Below are positions 1-10,000 of a stretch of 57,769 bases of DNA, one piece after another. The notes under the pieces are model-generated. The model worked only from the letters and a program-made list of their open reading frames with translations, had not been told where the DNA came from and searched no databases. The DNA is from an uncultured Prevotellaceae bacterium (GTDB lineage: Bacteria; Bacteroidota; Bacteroidia; Bacteroidales; Muribaculaceae). A program made the translations under genes and the position numbers. Each line of letters begins with the position of its first letter. The first letter of the stretch is position 1. The stretch covers positions 1-57,769 of the forward strand of contig OMUK01000043.1 in the NCBI GenBank assembly GCA_900314215.1. Direction: 5' to 3'.

Positions 1-186
1 CACCTAAAATGCTGTGATTTAACGTATTAATACCTCAAACTGTCAAAGTCCCAAAATTATTTATAGAAATGAGATTTCAGCTATGAGATTTTAAATTCCA
101 ATTTTCTTTTTAATGCTTTGATGGCTTGTAATTTCAAAAATATTTGTAAATTCGTGGATGAATCTATAAACATATACATTAGCGTT

Positions 187-1068
187 ATGAAGAGAATTCA
201 CTTTATCGTTGCATTGATGCTGGCCGTGCTGTGGAGCATGAGCGGCAGCGCTGCCACGCAGCAGCAGATGCGCTTCCATTGCGAGAAGGACACCAACGAA
301 ATCAACGCCCTGTTGCAAAAGGGGCTCGAGAGCGGCAAGACCGACCCCAACGCGCTGGTGAGCTTCTACGCCCACGAGTTGCTGGGGCGCCCCTATGTGG
401 CCCACACGCTCGAGGCTGCCGATGGCGTAGAGCGGCTGGTGATCAATATCGACGAGATGGACTGCACCACCTTTGTAGAGACGCTCTACGCGCTCACTCG
501 CACCACGATGAACGGCCGCTACTCGTGGCGCGACTATGCCAGCAACCTGGAGAACCTGCGCTACCGCCGGGGCGTGCTCGACGGCTACGCCTCGCGCCTG
601 CACTACATAAGCGACTGGGCGGTCGACAACATAAGCCGGGGCAACATCGAGGAGGTGTCGGGCGACCTGCCTGGCTCTAAGCCAGAGGTCAAGACTATCA
701 ATTTCATGACCCTGCACCGCGACCTCTATCCCCAGCTCAAGGACAGCGCCACCTATGCCCGGCTGCGCAACTACGAGATAGGCTACCGCAACCACAAGTT
801 TGAATACGTGCGCAAGAATCTTGTGGGCACCAAGGACGTGCGTAATGCCCTGCTCGAGGGCGACATCGTGGGCCTGGTGACCAAGGTTGAGGGCCTCGAC
901 GTGTCGCACATGGGCATTATCGTGAAGGACGCCAAGGGCGTGTGCTATCTGCTCGATGCCTCGGCCAGCGCCGGCAAGGTGCAAGTGGAGCCGCTCGACC
1001 TGGCTAAGTACCTCGAAAAAGTGAAAACTTGCGTCGGCTTGCGGGTGTTCCGCATCTTGAAGCAGTAA
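187..1068 (+). CDS. DUF1460 amidase-like secreted protein
   Basis: A 293-aa exported protein of the DUF1460 family (N-acetylmuramoyl-L-alanine amidase-like, NlpC/P60-type papain fold), expected to act on peptidoglycan fragments in the periplasm. Seen: a signal peptide in the first ~20 residues (MKRIHFIVALMLAVLW, then SGSAA). The motif DCTTFVETLYALTR at about residues 95-110 supplies the likely catalytic Cys, and SHMGIIVK near residue 240 supplies the likely His. I chose the ATG at 187 because the frame upstream encodes only a non-signal extension. Length is normal for the family. It stands alone, about 115 bp ahead of the next gene. The substrate is inferred from the family, not from the sequence. 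Confidence 0.82.
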   Translation: MKRIHFIVALMLAVLWSMSGSAATQQQMRFHCEKDTNEINALLQKGLESGKTDPNALVSFYAHELLGRPYVAHTLEAADGVERLVINIDEMDCTTFVETLYALTRTTMNGRYSWRDYASNLENLRYRRGVLDGYASRLHYISDWAVDNISRGNIEEVSGDLPGSKPEVKTINFMTLHRDLYPQLKDSATYARLRNYEIGYRNHKFEYVRKNLVGTKDVRNALLEGDIVGLVTKVEGLDVSHMGIIVKDAKGVCYLLDASASAGKVQVEPLDLAKYLEKVKTCVGLRVFRILKQ

Positions 1069-1184
1069 AATTTTGCATTTTGGTGCCGCAAGTGTGCAAT
1101 AATTGATTATTTTTCTCGTTACACGTTTCTTTTTTTTGAATAATAGTGTATCTTTGCAATAAGTAAAGATTGCTAAGAGTGACG

Positions 1185-1514
1185 ATGAAACGGCTTATTG
1201 CGATATGCGTGATGGCGTTGTGCCTCGGCTGGGGCATGGTGTCGACGGCACAGCTTCAATGGAGAGAGGCAACGCGTCGCATAGTGGGCCGCAGCCTGGT
1301 CAACCCCAATGTGACCGACGGCGTTGAGATCTTTGGCCGTGAGGGGGTGATCACCATCCGCACCACCCGCCGCGTGCAGGTGCGCGTGTTCACCATCCTG
1401 GGGCAGCTGGTGTCGCAAGCCACGCTCAACCCTGGCACCGCCGAGCTCAAGGTGGGAGCTCGAGGCATCTATATCGTTAAGGTCGACAATTTCACCCAGA
1501 AGGTGCCGTTGTGA
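1185..1514 (+). CDS. Tiny secreted protein that is almost only a T9SS-like C-terminal domain
   Basis: A 109-aa protein with a signal peptide (MKRLIAICVMALCLGWG, cleavage probably after STAQ). About 80 residues follow that read like a type IX secretion C-terminal sorting domain: VEIFGREGVITIRT, then VRVFTILGQLV, then GIYIVKV near the end. No room is left for a cargo domain. The ATG at 1185 puts the signal peptide at the N-terminus. A TATCTTTG box at 1149-1156 lies about 29 bp upstream, but no clear TTG element is at the right distance. It may be a cargo-less CTD protein, a decayed remnant of a larger surface protein, or a small structural protein. I do not recognise a specific function. Confidence 0.7.
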   Translation: MKRLIAICVMALCLGWGMVSTAQLQWREATRRIVGRSLVNPNVTDGVEIFGREGVITIRTTRRVQVRVFTILGQLVSQATLNPGTAELKVGARGIYIVKVDNFTQKVPL

Positions 1515-1593
1515 TGCTTCATCCCAGCCCCGCCCCCGAAATGAATGAGATTATACCCTTATAACACTAATTATCAATTTAACTATTTTGAAT

Positions 1594-2625
1594 ATGAGTA
1601 AACAAGAAGACATCGATTGGTCACACCTCCCGTTTGACTATCACAAGACCGACTACAACGTGCGCTGCAGCTTCGACGGCGAGAAGTGGGGCGATATCGT
1701 GGTGACCGACAGTGAGAACATCAATCTGCACATGGCGGCAGCTTGCTTGCACTATGGGCAAGAGATATTTGAGGGGCAGAAGGCCTTCCGCGGCAAGGAT
1801 GGCAAGGTGCGCCTGTTCCGCATCGAGGAGAATTGCAAGCGCATTCAAGACAGCGCTCGCGGCCTGATGATGGAGCCCATTCCCACCGACAAGTTTATCG
1901 AGATGGCCGAGCGGGTGGTGAAGCTCAATGCCCGCTTCATCCCGCCCTACGGCACGGGCAGCAGCCTCTATCTGCGTCCGCTCGAGATAGGCGTGAGCCC
2001 GCGTGTGGGCGTGCGCGCCTCGAGCGAATACCTCATGGTGATTTTCGCCACCCCGGTAGGCAGCTATTTCCCCGAGGGCTTCAACACCACCAAGGTGGTG
2101 ATCTACCGCGAGTATGACCGCGCTGCACCATGCGGCACCGGCCGGTGGAAGGTGGGCGGCAACTATGCCGGCGGCCTGCGTGCCACCGAGCGCGCCAAGA
2201 GCCATGGCTACTCGGCAGCCCTCTTCCTCGACCCCAAGGAGAAGAAATATCTCGACGAGTGCGGCCCGGCCAACTTCTTCATCATCGAGGGCGACCGCTA
2301 CATCACGCCTAAGTCAAACTCGATACTGCCGTCGATCACCAATATAAGCCTGCAGCAAATCGCCCGTGACATGGGCCTGAAGGTGGAGTGCCGCCCTGTT
2401 CCCGTCGAGGAGCTTGCCAAGGCCGACGAGGCTGCCGAGTGCGGCACGGCTGCTGTGGCATCGCCCATCAGCGAGGTCTACGACAGCGACAACGACGTGC
2501 ACTACGTGATTTCCAAGGATGGCAAGCCAGGCCCAGTGGTGACTGAGCTCTATCACCGCCTGCAGGCAATACAGCGCGGCGAGGCTCCCGACCCCTATGG
2601 CTGGCTGCGTGAAATCGACGTGTAA
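1594..2625 (+). CDS. ilvE: Branched-chain amino acid aminotransferase
   Basis: A 343-aa class IV (fold type IV) PLP aminotransferase. It transfers the amino group between glutamate and the branched-chain 2-oxoacids, the last step of leucine, isoleucine and valine synthesis, in the cytoplasm. Seen: HYGQEIFEGQKAFRG near residue 50; LYLRPLEIG near residue 125; KVGGNYAGGL near residue 187, carrying the PLP-binding Lys; and ECGPANFFII and ITNISLQQIARD, typical of the larger (eukaryote-like) BCAT subgroup. The ATG at 1594 is preferred to an in-frame TTG two codons upstream. The HD-domain gene follows after 29 bp, so the two are probably co-transcribed. Confidence 0.93.
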   Translation: MSKQEDIDWSHLPFDYHKTDYNVRCSFDGEKWGDIVVTDSENINLHMAAACLHYGQEIFEGQKAFRGKDGKVRLFRIEENCKRIQDSARGLMMEPIPTDKFIEMAERVVKLNARFIPPYGTGSSLYLRPLEIGVSPRVGVRASSEYLMVIFATPVGSYFPEGFNTTKVVIYREYDRAAPCGTGRWKVGGNYAGGLRATERAKSHGYSAALFLDPKEKKYLDECGPANFFIIEGDRYITPKSNSILPSITNISLQQIARDMGLKVECRPVPVEELAKADEAAECGTAAVASPISEVYDSDNDVHYVISKDGKPGPVVTELYHRLQAIQRGEAPDPYGWLREIDV

Positions 2626-2654
2626 AGAAAAAAGACTACAAGAATTTAGACTAA

Positions 2655-3236
2655 ATGATTGATTACAACAATATAATCGAACGCTACTACACGCCTGGCG
2701 CCGACGACTACAAGCTGCTCGTGAAGCACAGCACACAGGTGGCCTTGCTCAGCAAGCAGCTGTGCGACAGGCTCATTGCCGGCATGCATCCCGTCGACGA
2801 GGACTTCGTGTGGGAGGCTGCCATGCTGCACGACATAGGCATGTTTAAGACCAACGCGCCCAGCATATTTTGCTACGGCACCGAGCCCTACATATGCCAC
2901 GGCGTGATCGGGCGGCAGCTGCTCGAGGGCATGGGGCTGTTTCGCCATGCGCTCGTGTGCGAGCGCCACACCGGCGCCGGTCTCGCGGCTCAGGAGATTA
3001 TCGACCAGGGCTTGCCCTTGCCCCACCGCGACATGATCCCCTTGAGCCTCGAGGAGAAGGTGGTGTGCTATGCCGACAAGTTCTACAGCAAGTCGCACGT
3101 GGCTCCCGCCAAGCCCATCGACGTGGTGCGCAAGCAGTTGAGCAAGTTTGGCCCAGGCACCATGCAGCGCTTCGAGGCCATGGCGCAGTTGCTGGGAGAG
3201 CCCGACTACGACGCTCTCGACAGCGACTTGAAGTGA
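2655..3236 (+). CDS. HD-domain phosphohydrolase
   Basis: A 193-aa cytoplasmic HD-superfamily protein. The metal-binding pattern is visible: LVKHSTQVA (first His, about residue 24), AAMLHDIGMF (His-Asp pair near residue 58), a His in CHGVIGRQLLEGMGL, ERHTGAG, and the distal Asp in VCYADKFYSKS. This matches the uncharacterised HD hydrolases (HDIG type) of Bacteroidetes that act on nucleotides or other phosphoesters. The true substrate cannot be read from the sequence. It sits 29 bp behind ilvE and is followed by a strong hairpin terminator, so it probably closes that operon. Confidence 0.82.
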   Translation: MIDYNNIIERYYTPGADDYKLLVKHSTQVALLSKQLCDRLIAGMHPVDEDFVWEAAMLHDIGMFKTNAPSIFCYGTEPYICHGVIGRQLLEGMGLFRHALVCERHTGAGLAAQEIIDQGLPLPHRDMIPLSLEEKVVCYADKFYSKSHVAPAKPIDVVRKQLSKFGPGTMQRFEAMAQLLGEPDYDALDSDLK

Positions 3237-3272
3237 ATCTTTATTGTGAAAATTTTTCATTCTATAAAGTTA

Positions 3273-3306
3273 AATCGCCCAATCTATCTCAATAAATTGG
3301 GCGATT
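3273..3306 (+). terminator. Rho-independent terminator after the HD gene
   Basis: Perfect 11-bp arms (AATCGCCCAAT at 3273-3283 and its complement at 3296-3306) with a 12-nt loop, followed by a T-rich tail at about 3311-3316. Confidence 0.8.
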
Positions 3307-3307
3307 A

Positions 3308-3340
3308 TTGCTTTTTAATAGGAGGAAATGTGTAATTTTG
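3308..3340 (+). promoter_or_regulatory. Promoter of lptD
   Basis: TTG at 3308-3310, a 22-bp spacer and TAATTTTG at 3333-3340, a slightly long version of the Bacteroidota TTG/TAnnTTTG promoter. It overlaps the first possible ATG (3328), so transcription should begin near 3347, downstream of that ATG. Confidence 0.55.
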
Positions 3341-6117
3341 TACCCAAATTGCATGGGAGTGTACAATTGGATTTAGGTAGAAACCGCATATTATCCTCAT
3401 TATTAACTGTTGCAGTGCTTGCAGTGCTGTGCCTGGGCTGTGCCTGGACACAACCGGTTCATGCCCAAGCGCGGCAGGGCAGGGGAGGCGGCATCGCCGC
3501 CGCAGTCGACTCGATTGCCGGCGTGAAGCCAGGCGACAAGGTGCAAAATCCTGCCGACACTGCCCGCTTCAAGAAGACCAAGGTCGACCTCGACCACACC
3601 GTCGAATTCTCGGCCAAGGACTCGATTGTGATGTATGGGCAGAACAACGCCCACATGTTCGGCTCGAGCACGGTGAATTATGGCGACGTCACACTCACGG
3701 CCCAGTTGCTCAACATGGACATGGACAAGCACGAGATCTATGCCGTGGGCGTGCCCGACACCACAGGCGAGATGATAGGCAACCCCACCTTCAAGGACAA
3801 CAGCGGCCAGTATGAGTCGAAGCAGATGACCTACAACTACAAGACGCAGAAAGGCATCATCAAGGATATCGTGACCGAGCAGGGCGAGGGCTACCTCACC
3901 GGCGGCATCACCAAGAAGATGGACGATGGCGACTACTACATGAAAAACGGCCGCTACACCACTTGCGACAATCACGACCACCCGCACTTCTACTTCCAGC
4001 TCACCAAGGCCAAGGTGCGCCCCAAGAAGGACGTGGTGACCGGCCCGGCCTACATGGTGCTCGAGGACTTGCCGCTGCCCCTTGCCGTGCCATTTGGCTT
4101 CTTCCCCTTCAGCGAGAAGTACCACAGCGGCATCCTGGTGCCCACCTTCGGCGAGGACTACAACCGTGGTTTCTACTTCCGCAACGGCGGCTACTACTTT
4201 GCCATCAACGACTATGTCGACCTGGCCCTCACCGGCGAGATCTACACGCGCGGCTCGTGGGGCCTGACGGCGCAGTCCAACTACTCCAAGCGCTACAAGT
4301 ATCACGGCAGCCTGAGTGCCAGCTACCTGACGACCATCAACGGCGACAAGGGCGACGACGACTACTCCAAGATGCACAACTTCTCGCTCACCTGGTCGCA
4401 CTCGCAAGACGCCAAGGCCAACCCCAACATGACCTTCTCGGCAAGCGTGAACTTCGCCACCAGTGGCTACTCGCGCAACAATCTCGACACCTACTACAAC
4501 AGCTCCTTCACCGAGAACACCAAGAGCAGCACGGTGAACTGGACCTACAAGATACCCGACTCCAAGTGGAGCATCTCGTCGACGGCCAGCATCGCCCAGC
4601 GCTCGGCCGACTCCACCCTGGCCGTCTCATTCCCCAACTTCACCATCACCATGTCGCAGACGGCTCCCTTCAAGCGCAAGCACGCCGTGGGCAATGAGCG
4701 GTGGTATGAGAAAATCAAGCTGTCTTATTCAGGCCGCTTCCAGAATTCGCTCACTGCCAAGGAGAACGAGTTCTTCCACAAGAGCCTGGTCAAGGACTGG
4801 CGCAATGCCTTCTATCACACGGTGCCCGTCTCGGCCACGTTCAATATCTTCAAGTATTTCAATGTGACGCCGTCGATGACGCTCAACGACCGCATGTATA
4901 CCAGCAAGATACGCCAGCAGTGGGACCCCAATGCCAGCGCTGTGGTGCGCGACACGAGCTACAACTTCTACAACGTGTTTGACTTCAACATGTCGGTAGG
5001 CTTCAGCACCAAGATCTACGGCTTCTTCAAGCCCCTGAAATTCCTGGGCGACAAGGTGCAGATGATACGCCACGTGATCACGCCCACCATCACTTTCTCG
5101 GCCTCGCCCGACTTCAGCACCCGCTTCTGGGGCTACTACGGCCGCTACAACTATACCGACGCCAACGGCGTGGAGCGCACTGTGAAGTATCCCTATTTCT
5201 CCAACGGCCTCTATGGCTCTCCAGGCACCGGCCGCACGGGCATGGTGAGCTTCAACTTTGCCAACAACCTGGAGATGAAGGTGAAGAGCGACCAGGACAG
5301 CACCGGCTACAAGAAGGTGTCGCTCATCGAGAACCTCACCCTGAGCCAGAGCTACAACTTTGCCGCCGACTCGCTGCGCTGGAGCAATCTCACCTCATCA
5401 ATCCTGCTGCGCCTCACCAAGGGCTTCAACCTCAACTTGAGCGCCACGTGGGATGTATACAAGTATGCCCTCAACGAGAATGGCACGCCGGTGCGCGTCA
5501 ATAAGCTGCGCCTCTTGCACGGCGGCGGCTGGGGACGCCTGGCAAGCACGGGCACCTCGTTCTCCTACACCCTCAACAACGACACATTTAAGAAGCTCTT
5601 CGGCCGTGGCAAGAAGGACGACGACGACAAGAAGCAGCGGCAGGAAGATGAGCACAACGACTTCTCTCGCGGTTCGGAGGACGACGGCAAGCCCGACAAT
5701 CCGCGCGAGGAGCAAAACAACGATATCGTGTTGCGCCCCGATGGCTACATGCAGTGGAGCTGTCCCTGGAGCCTCACGTTCAACTACTCGCTGAGCTATG
5801 GCTACGGCACCTTCAACTACAAGAAGCTGGAGTATAACGGCCGCTGGACGCAAAACCTGAGTATGAACGGCAACATCAAGCCCACCAAAAACTGGAACTT
5901 CTCGTTCTCGGCAAGCTACAACTTCGACCAGCACAAGATTGCCTACATGAATTGCTCGGTCACCCGCGAGATGCACTGCTTCACCATGAGTGCCAGCTTT
6001 GTGCCCGTGGGCCCCTACAAGAGCTACAGCTTCCACATCGCCGTGAAGTCGTCGATACTGAGCGATGTGAAATACGACAAGCACTCAAGCTACAGCAATG
6101 GCGTGACGTGGTATTAA
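3328..6117 (+). CDS. lptD: LPS-assembly outer-membrane protein LptD (Bacteroidetes type)
   Basis: A protein of up to 929 aa that should insert lipopolysaccharide into the outer leaflet of the outer membrane. Seen: a signal peptide (LLTVAVLAVLCLGCAWTQP) at about residues 24-45; an N-terminal beta-jellyroll (OstA-like) segment around residues 90-215, with repeats such as VKYDQ-like strands and GGITKKMDDGDYYMKNG; a conserved YTTCDNHDHPHFYF; then a long beta-barrel rich in Tyr, Asn and Ser. Odd points: a charged, low-complexity loop (KKDDDDKKQRQEDEHND) near residue 765. The start is uncertain. The ATG at 3328 overlaps the promoter box, so an in-frame TTG at 3349 or 3367 is the better candidate. 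The next gene begins 19 bp later. Confidence 0.85.
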   Translation: MCNFVPKLHGSVQLDLGRNRILSSLLTVAVLAVLCLGCAWTQPVHAQARQGRGGGIAAAVDSIAGVKPGDKVQNPADTARFKKTKVDLDHTVEFSAKDSIVMYGQNNAHMFGSSTVNYGDVTLTAQLLNMDMDKHEIYAVGVPDTTGEMIGNPTFKDNSGQYESKQMTYNYKTQKGIIKDIVTEQGEGYLTGGITKKMDDGDYYMKNGRYTTCDNHDHPHFYFQLTKAKVRPKKDVVTGPAYMVLEDLPLPLAVPFGFFPFSEKYHSGILVPTFGEDYNRGFYFRNGGYYFAINDYVDLALTGEIYTRGSWGLTAQSNYSKRYKYHGSLSASYLTTINGDKGDDDYSKMHNFSLTWSHSQDAKANPNMTFSASVNFATSGYSRNNLDTYYNSSFTENTKSSTVNWTYKIPDSKWSISSTASIAQRSADSTLAVSFPNFTITMSQTAPFKRKHAVGNERWYEKIKLSYSGRFQNSLTAKENEFFHKSLVKDWRNAFYHTVPVSATFNIFKYFNVTPSMTLNDRMYTSKIRQQWDPNASAVVRDTSYNFYNVFDFNMSVGFSTKIYGFFKPLKFLGDKVQMIRHVITPTITFSASPDFSTRFWGYYGRYNYTDANGVERTVKYPYFSNGLYGSPGTGRTGMVSFNFANNLEMKVKSDQDSTGYKKVSLIENLTLSQSYNFAADSLRWSNLTSSILLRLTKGFNLNLSATWDVYKYALNENGTPVRVNKLRLLHGGGWGRLASTGTSFSYTLNNDTFKKLFGRGKKDDDDKKQRQEDEHNDFSRGSEDDGKPDNPREEQNNDIVLRPDGYMQWSCPWSLTFNYSLSYGYGTFNYKKLEYNGRWTQNLSMNGNIKPTKNWNFSFSASYNFDQHKIAYMNCSVTREMHCFTMSASFVPVGPYKSYSFHIAVKSSILSDVKYDKHSSYSNGVTWY

Positions 6118-6136
6118 TCTTCTTCTGGATTTCGCG

Positions 6137-6766
6137 ATGAGACTCATTTCGGTTATCGTTTGTCTATTCCTGGCAATTTCGGCTGTGGCACAGCGTGCCG
6201 TGGCTCTCGATAGCTTGCGCGAGGGCGACTTGCTCTTTGTGGTCACACCACAGGCCAACGCCATCACCCAGGTCACGCGCGGGGTAGAGGAGATGCCCAT
6301 CGACCATGTGGCCATCTTCCACTGGCGCACCACCGACAGCATTGCCACCGTGCTGCAGGCCATAGGCAAGGGCGTGGTCATGGAGCCGCTCGACTCGTTG
6401 CGCAGCGAGGCTGGCAAGGGTGCCATGCTGCTTGTGGGGCGGGTGAATGCCGACCTCGATGCCCACACCTCGCTCACCCGTGCCATGACCCTGCTGGGCA
6501 AGCCCTATGACTACTACTATGGCGCCGACGACAAGGAGATATATTGCAGCGAACTGGTGCAAAAGAGCTACGTCGACCATGCCGGCCGCCCCATCTTCAC
6601 CCCCATCCCCATGACCTTCCGCGACAAGCAGGGGCGCATACCCGATTATTGGACCCGCCTCTATGCCGCCCGAGGCCTGGCGGTGCCCGAGGGCGCACCC
6701 GGCTCCAACCCCGGCGACCTCTCGCGCCGCCCCGTCGTCACGCTCCTGGGTTTTCTCCAGCCTTAA
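6137..6766 (+). CDS. YiiX-like NlpC/P60-family hydrolase, secreted
   Basis: A 209-aa exported protein of the circularly permuted papain-like (YiiX/YebB) amidase group. It has a signal peptide (MRLISVIVCLFLAISAVAQ), LREGDLLFVV at about residue 30, IDHVAIFHW at about residue 56 with the likely catalytic His, and DKEIYCSELVQKSY at about residue 137 with the likely catalytic Cys. Family members cleave amide bonds in peptidoglycan or lipids; the substrate here is unknown. It lies 19 bp after lptD, so it is probably in the lptD operon. A GC hairpin without a T-run (arms 6778-6786 and 6797-6805) follows. Confidence 0.8.
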   Translation: MRLISVIVCLFLAISAVAQRAVALDSLREGDLLFVVTPQANAITQVTRGVEEMPIDHVAIFHWRTTDSIATVLQAIGKGVVMEPLDSLRSEAGKGAMLLVGRVNADLDAHTSLTRAMTLLGKPYDYYYGADDKEIYCSELVQKSYVDHAGRPIFTPIPMTFRDKQGRIPDYWTRLYAARGLAVPEGAPGSNPGDLSRRPVVTLLGFLQP

Positions 6767-7052
6767 TCCCCCCCTCGGCACGCCGCCTTCATCGCAGCGG
6801 CGTGCTAAAGTTGCCGATTGCATTCACCCGCTGGTGGACAAATGGGGGGGTGACGCAACGCCAAAGTCAGGCGAAAGATTCCTGAACCTGCACAGTTGCG
6901 ATTTTTCAAGAAAATGTGGCAAATTTTTTGGAATTGTTATTTTTTTGGAATACCTTTAACAACTTTTACATGAGAGCCTTGTGCAATCGGTCTTCTCATA
7001 ACTGCCGGTTGCATAGCGCTTCTATCACTAGAACCCCTAATTAGTTTGTATT
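6767..7052 (+). other. Intergenic region with hairpin, repeat remnant and promoter
   Basis: No gene is seen. It holds a GCACGCCGC/GCGGCGTGC hairpin (6778-6805). A stretch at about 6813-6870 (GATTGCATTCACCCGCTGG onward) matches the end of the repeat block at 22.5 kb. A promoter-like pair follows: TTG at 6928-6930, 20 bp, TACCTTTA at 6951-6958. This could drive the large surface protein with an ~85-nt leader. Confidence 0.6.
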
Positions 7053-10000
7053 ATGAGAAAAAAATTACTCACTCTGTTGGCCCTGCTGCTTGCGCTTGCT
7101 ACCATAACGGCGCGCGCCCAGCTCACGGCCGACGCCGAGCACCAGCTCATCGCCTCGCGCATCAATGCCGCCATGGCAAGCGATGCGCAGCATGCCTATG
7201 CCACGCCGCCTAGTGTGGCGGCTCTCTCGGCTCTTGTGCCTGGCGAGGGCGAGCTGCAACGGCTGCCACTCGACGCCCCGGCGGCTCCTGCCGCCAAGCA
7301 GGCACCCAACTTGATCAAGAGCAAGGCGCCCGATGTGCGCAAGGCGCTCTTCGACGGCCCGCTTTACCTAAACGAGAAAAGCGTGAACTGGAGCACTGGC
7401 GCAATCAAGCACAACGGACTCGTGCGCATCGAGGCCCGGGGCGACAGTGCCGTCACCATCTACAACCTGGGCACCATTGCCGATACCCTCGAGGCTATCG
7501 TCAACGCCAAGGCGGGCACCGTGAGCATCATGCCTAAAAAGGTGCGCTCCCTGGGCACCACCTATGGCGACGTGTGGCTGGTGTCGGCTCAAGCCGATGC
7601 TTCGGGCCTCGTGACGCTGAGCACCACTCAACCCGTCACGGGCAACGTCGATAGCGAGGGTGTGGTCACCCTGCATGGCTGGGGCTTGCTCGTGCCCACA
7701 GGCACCTATAAGGGATATGGCTATGGCCTCTACTCCTCGAGCACCCTCAATTTCACCAATGCTGTGGTGACCGAGGTGCTCAACCACACGGGCACCGACT
7801 CTACGGTGGTCTATCCCATCTATGCCGAGCAGACGATGGCCAACCAGATGACCATTACCAACTGGGGCAACCTCGATGCCACCATCGACATGACCTTCAA
7901 TAGCGACTCCACCACCTACATCACCCCGCAGCTCATGTTCTCCAGTCCGCTCTATGGCGACTTCTACTGCTACCGCGCCGAGTGGACTGCTACCGGTGGC
8001 CGCGTGCATTACGAGGGCATCACGGGTCAGGGCGATGCAACGTCGGTGAAATTTGGCAATTGGGCCGTCTACACGCGCGGGTCGAGCTACCTCTTGGGCC
8101 GGCGCGTGATGAGCAGCACAATCAATCTCACCAGTGGCAGCTTTGTGTATCCCGCCGCTCCCGTGCTCAATCTCTCGGGCTCGGGCACCGAGGCCGATCC
8201 CTGGGTCATCAACACTGCCCAGCAGCTGCAGGCCCTGGGCGAGAAAGTGTATTTGGGCGAGACCTACCAGGGCAAGCACTTTGCCCTGGGTGCCGACATC
8301 GACCTATCGGCTATCTCGCTCGTGTGGCGACCCATCGGCCGGCTCGAGCACCCCTTTGCCGCCAGCTTCCATGGCAACGGCCACACCATCAAGAACCTGA
8401 ATGTGAAGGTGGGTGAGGAGAAGTACTACGGCATATTTGGCTGTGTCGACACGCTCACGACCATCGACAATGTGAAACTCGACGCCATCACGATGGATTG
8501 CGCTGGCGCGTATAGCGGCCTGCTCGTGGGTCGAACCAAGGGTAATGTGACCGGCATCACCGTCACCAATTCCACGCTCACTCACCGCAACGCGATAGGC
8601 GGCGGCATCGTGGGCTGTTTTGTGGGCCCGCTCATGAGCGATTGCACCTTCTCGGGCGTTGTCGCCGGCCAGGGCGCAACTGGCGGCGTGGTGGGCCAGG
8701 TCGTGACCCACGCCACGCGGCTTGTCAACCATGGCACGGTGGCCATGACCGGTCTCTACAACAATGCCTACAACGGCTGCGGCGGCGTGGTGGGCGAACT
8801 CTTCCTCGACAAGTATCACCACGGTCTGCTCGAGGATAGCTACAACGACGGCACGGTGCAAGGCAACTCTGCCTCGTCGCACATAGGCGGCGTGGTGGGC
8901 GATGTGATGGGCGGCGTCATGAAGCGCTGCTTCAACATGGGCCCGCTCTTCACCTCGATAACCAAGCCCTCGAGCACCAATGTCGTCTCGGGCAGTGCCG
9001 GCGGCCTGTGTGGCAATGTGTTTGGCGGCACCATCACCGATTGCTACAATGCCAATGTGGTGCGCAACAGCGCCACCATCGACCGCGTGGGCGGCCTGGT
9101 GGGCTATGTGATTTCGCCTGTCTACACCTATAGCGGAGGCCGGCTCATCAATGTCACCTATACCTCGCTCATTACCAATAGCATCAACTATGGCCAAGTG
9201 CTGCAATTGGCTTTGGACACCACCCAGGGCCTCTATGGCACGACCTATACCGACACCATCTTTGTGAACTGCTACTACGACCAGCAGCTCACGGGCAACG
9301 CGGCGCCCAAGCGTGCCATGATGGCCACGCGCCAGCTCACTGCCGGCACCCTGCCCGAGGGCTACGATGCCAGCGTGTGGAATTTCACCGCCGGCCTGCT
9401 GCCTCGCCTGAAGTCGACCATGACTGTGCCGGCAGCCATTGTGGGCGCCTCGCCGCTCACGCTGGCCGAGGGCGAGACCACCCGCAAGGTGAAGCACGAC
9501 TTCATCACCAGCAGTGCCAATGCTGTGCAGTGGCGCATCTTCGACGCCACTTCTAGTCGGCTCACGACCGAGTCGACAGGCCTGGTGATGAGCGGCGACA
9601 CCGTGAAGCTGAAAAACACGAGTTCGACCGAGTTGATGCAGGCTTCGCTCGCAGGCACCGACGCCGCCAAGCTCGTCACGGTCGCCACCGTCGACCCCTC
9701 GGGCTTTGTGGGCTCAGGCACCGAGAGCGACCCCTACCTGATCAATGACCTCGAAGACCTCATCCTGCTCAACAAGGGCGTTACCAAGAATTCGCAGACC
9801 TACGAGGGCGACTACTTCAAGCAGACTGCCGACATCGACTGCCAGCGCAGCCCCCTCTTCAAGGGCATCGCTTGCGACAACAAGTCGACGCAATACTTCG
9901 AGGGCACCTACGACGGCCAGGGCTATGCCATCCACAACCTGTGGGTCGACTCGGTGAAGATTGGCTCCAATGGCTCTCCGGCCATGTCGGGCACCGGCAC

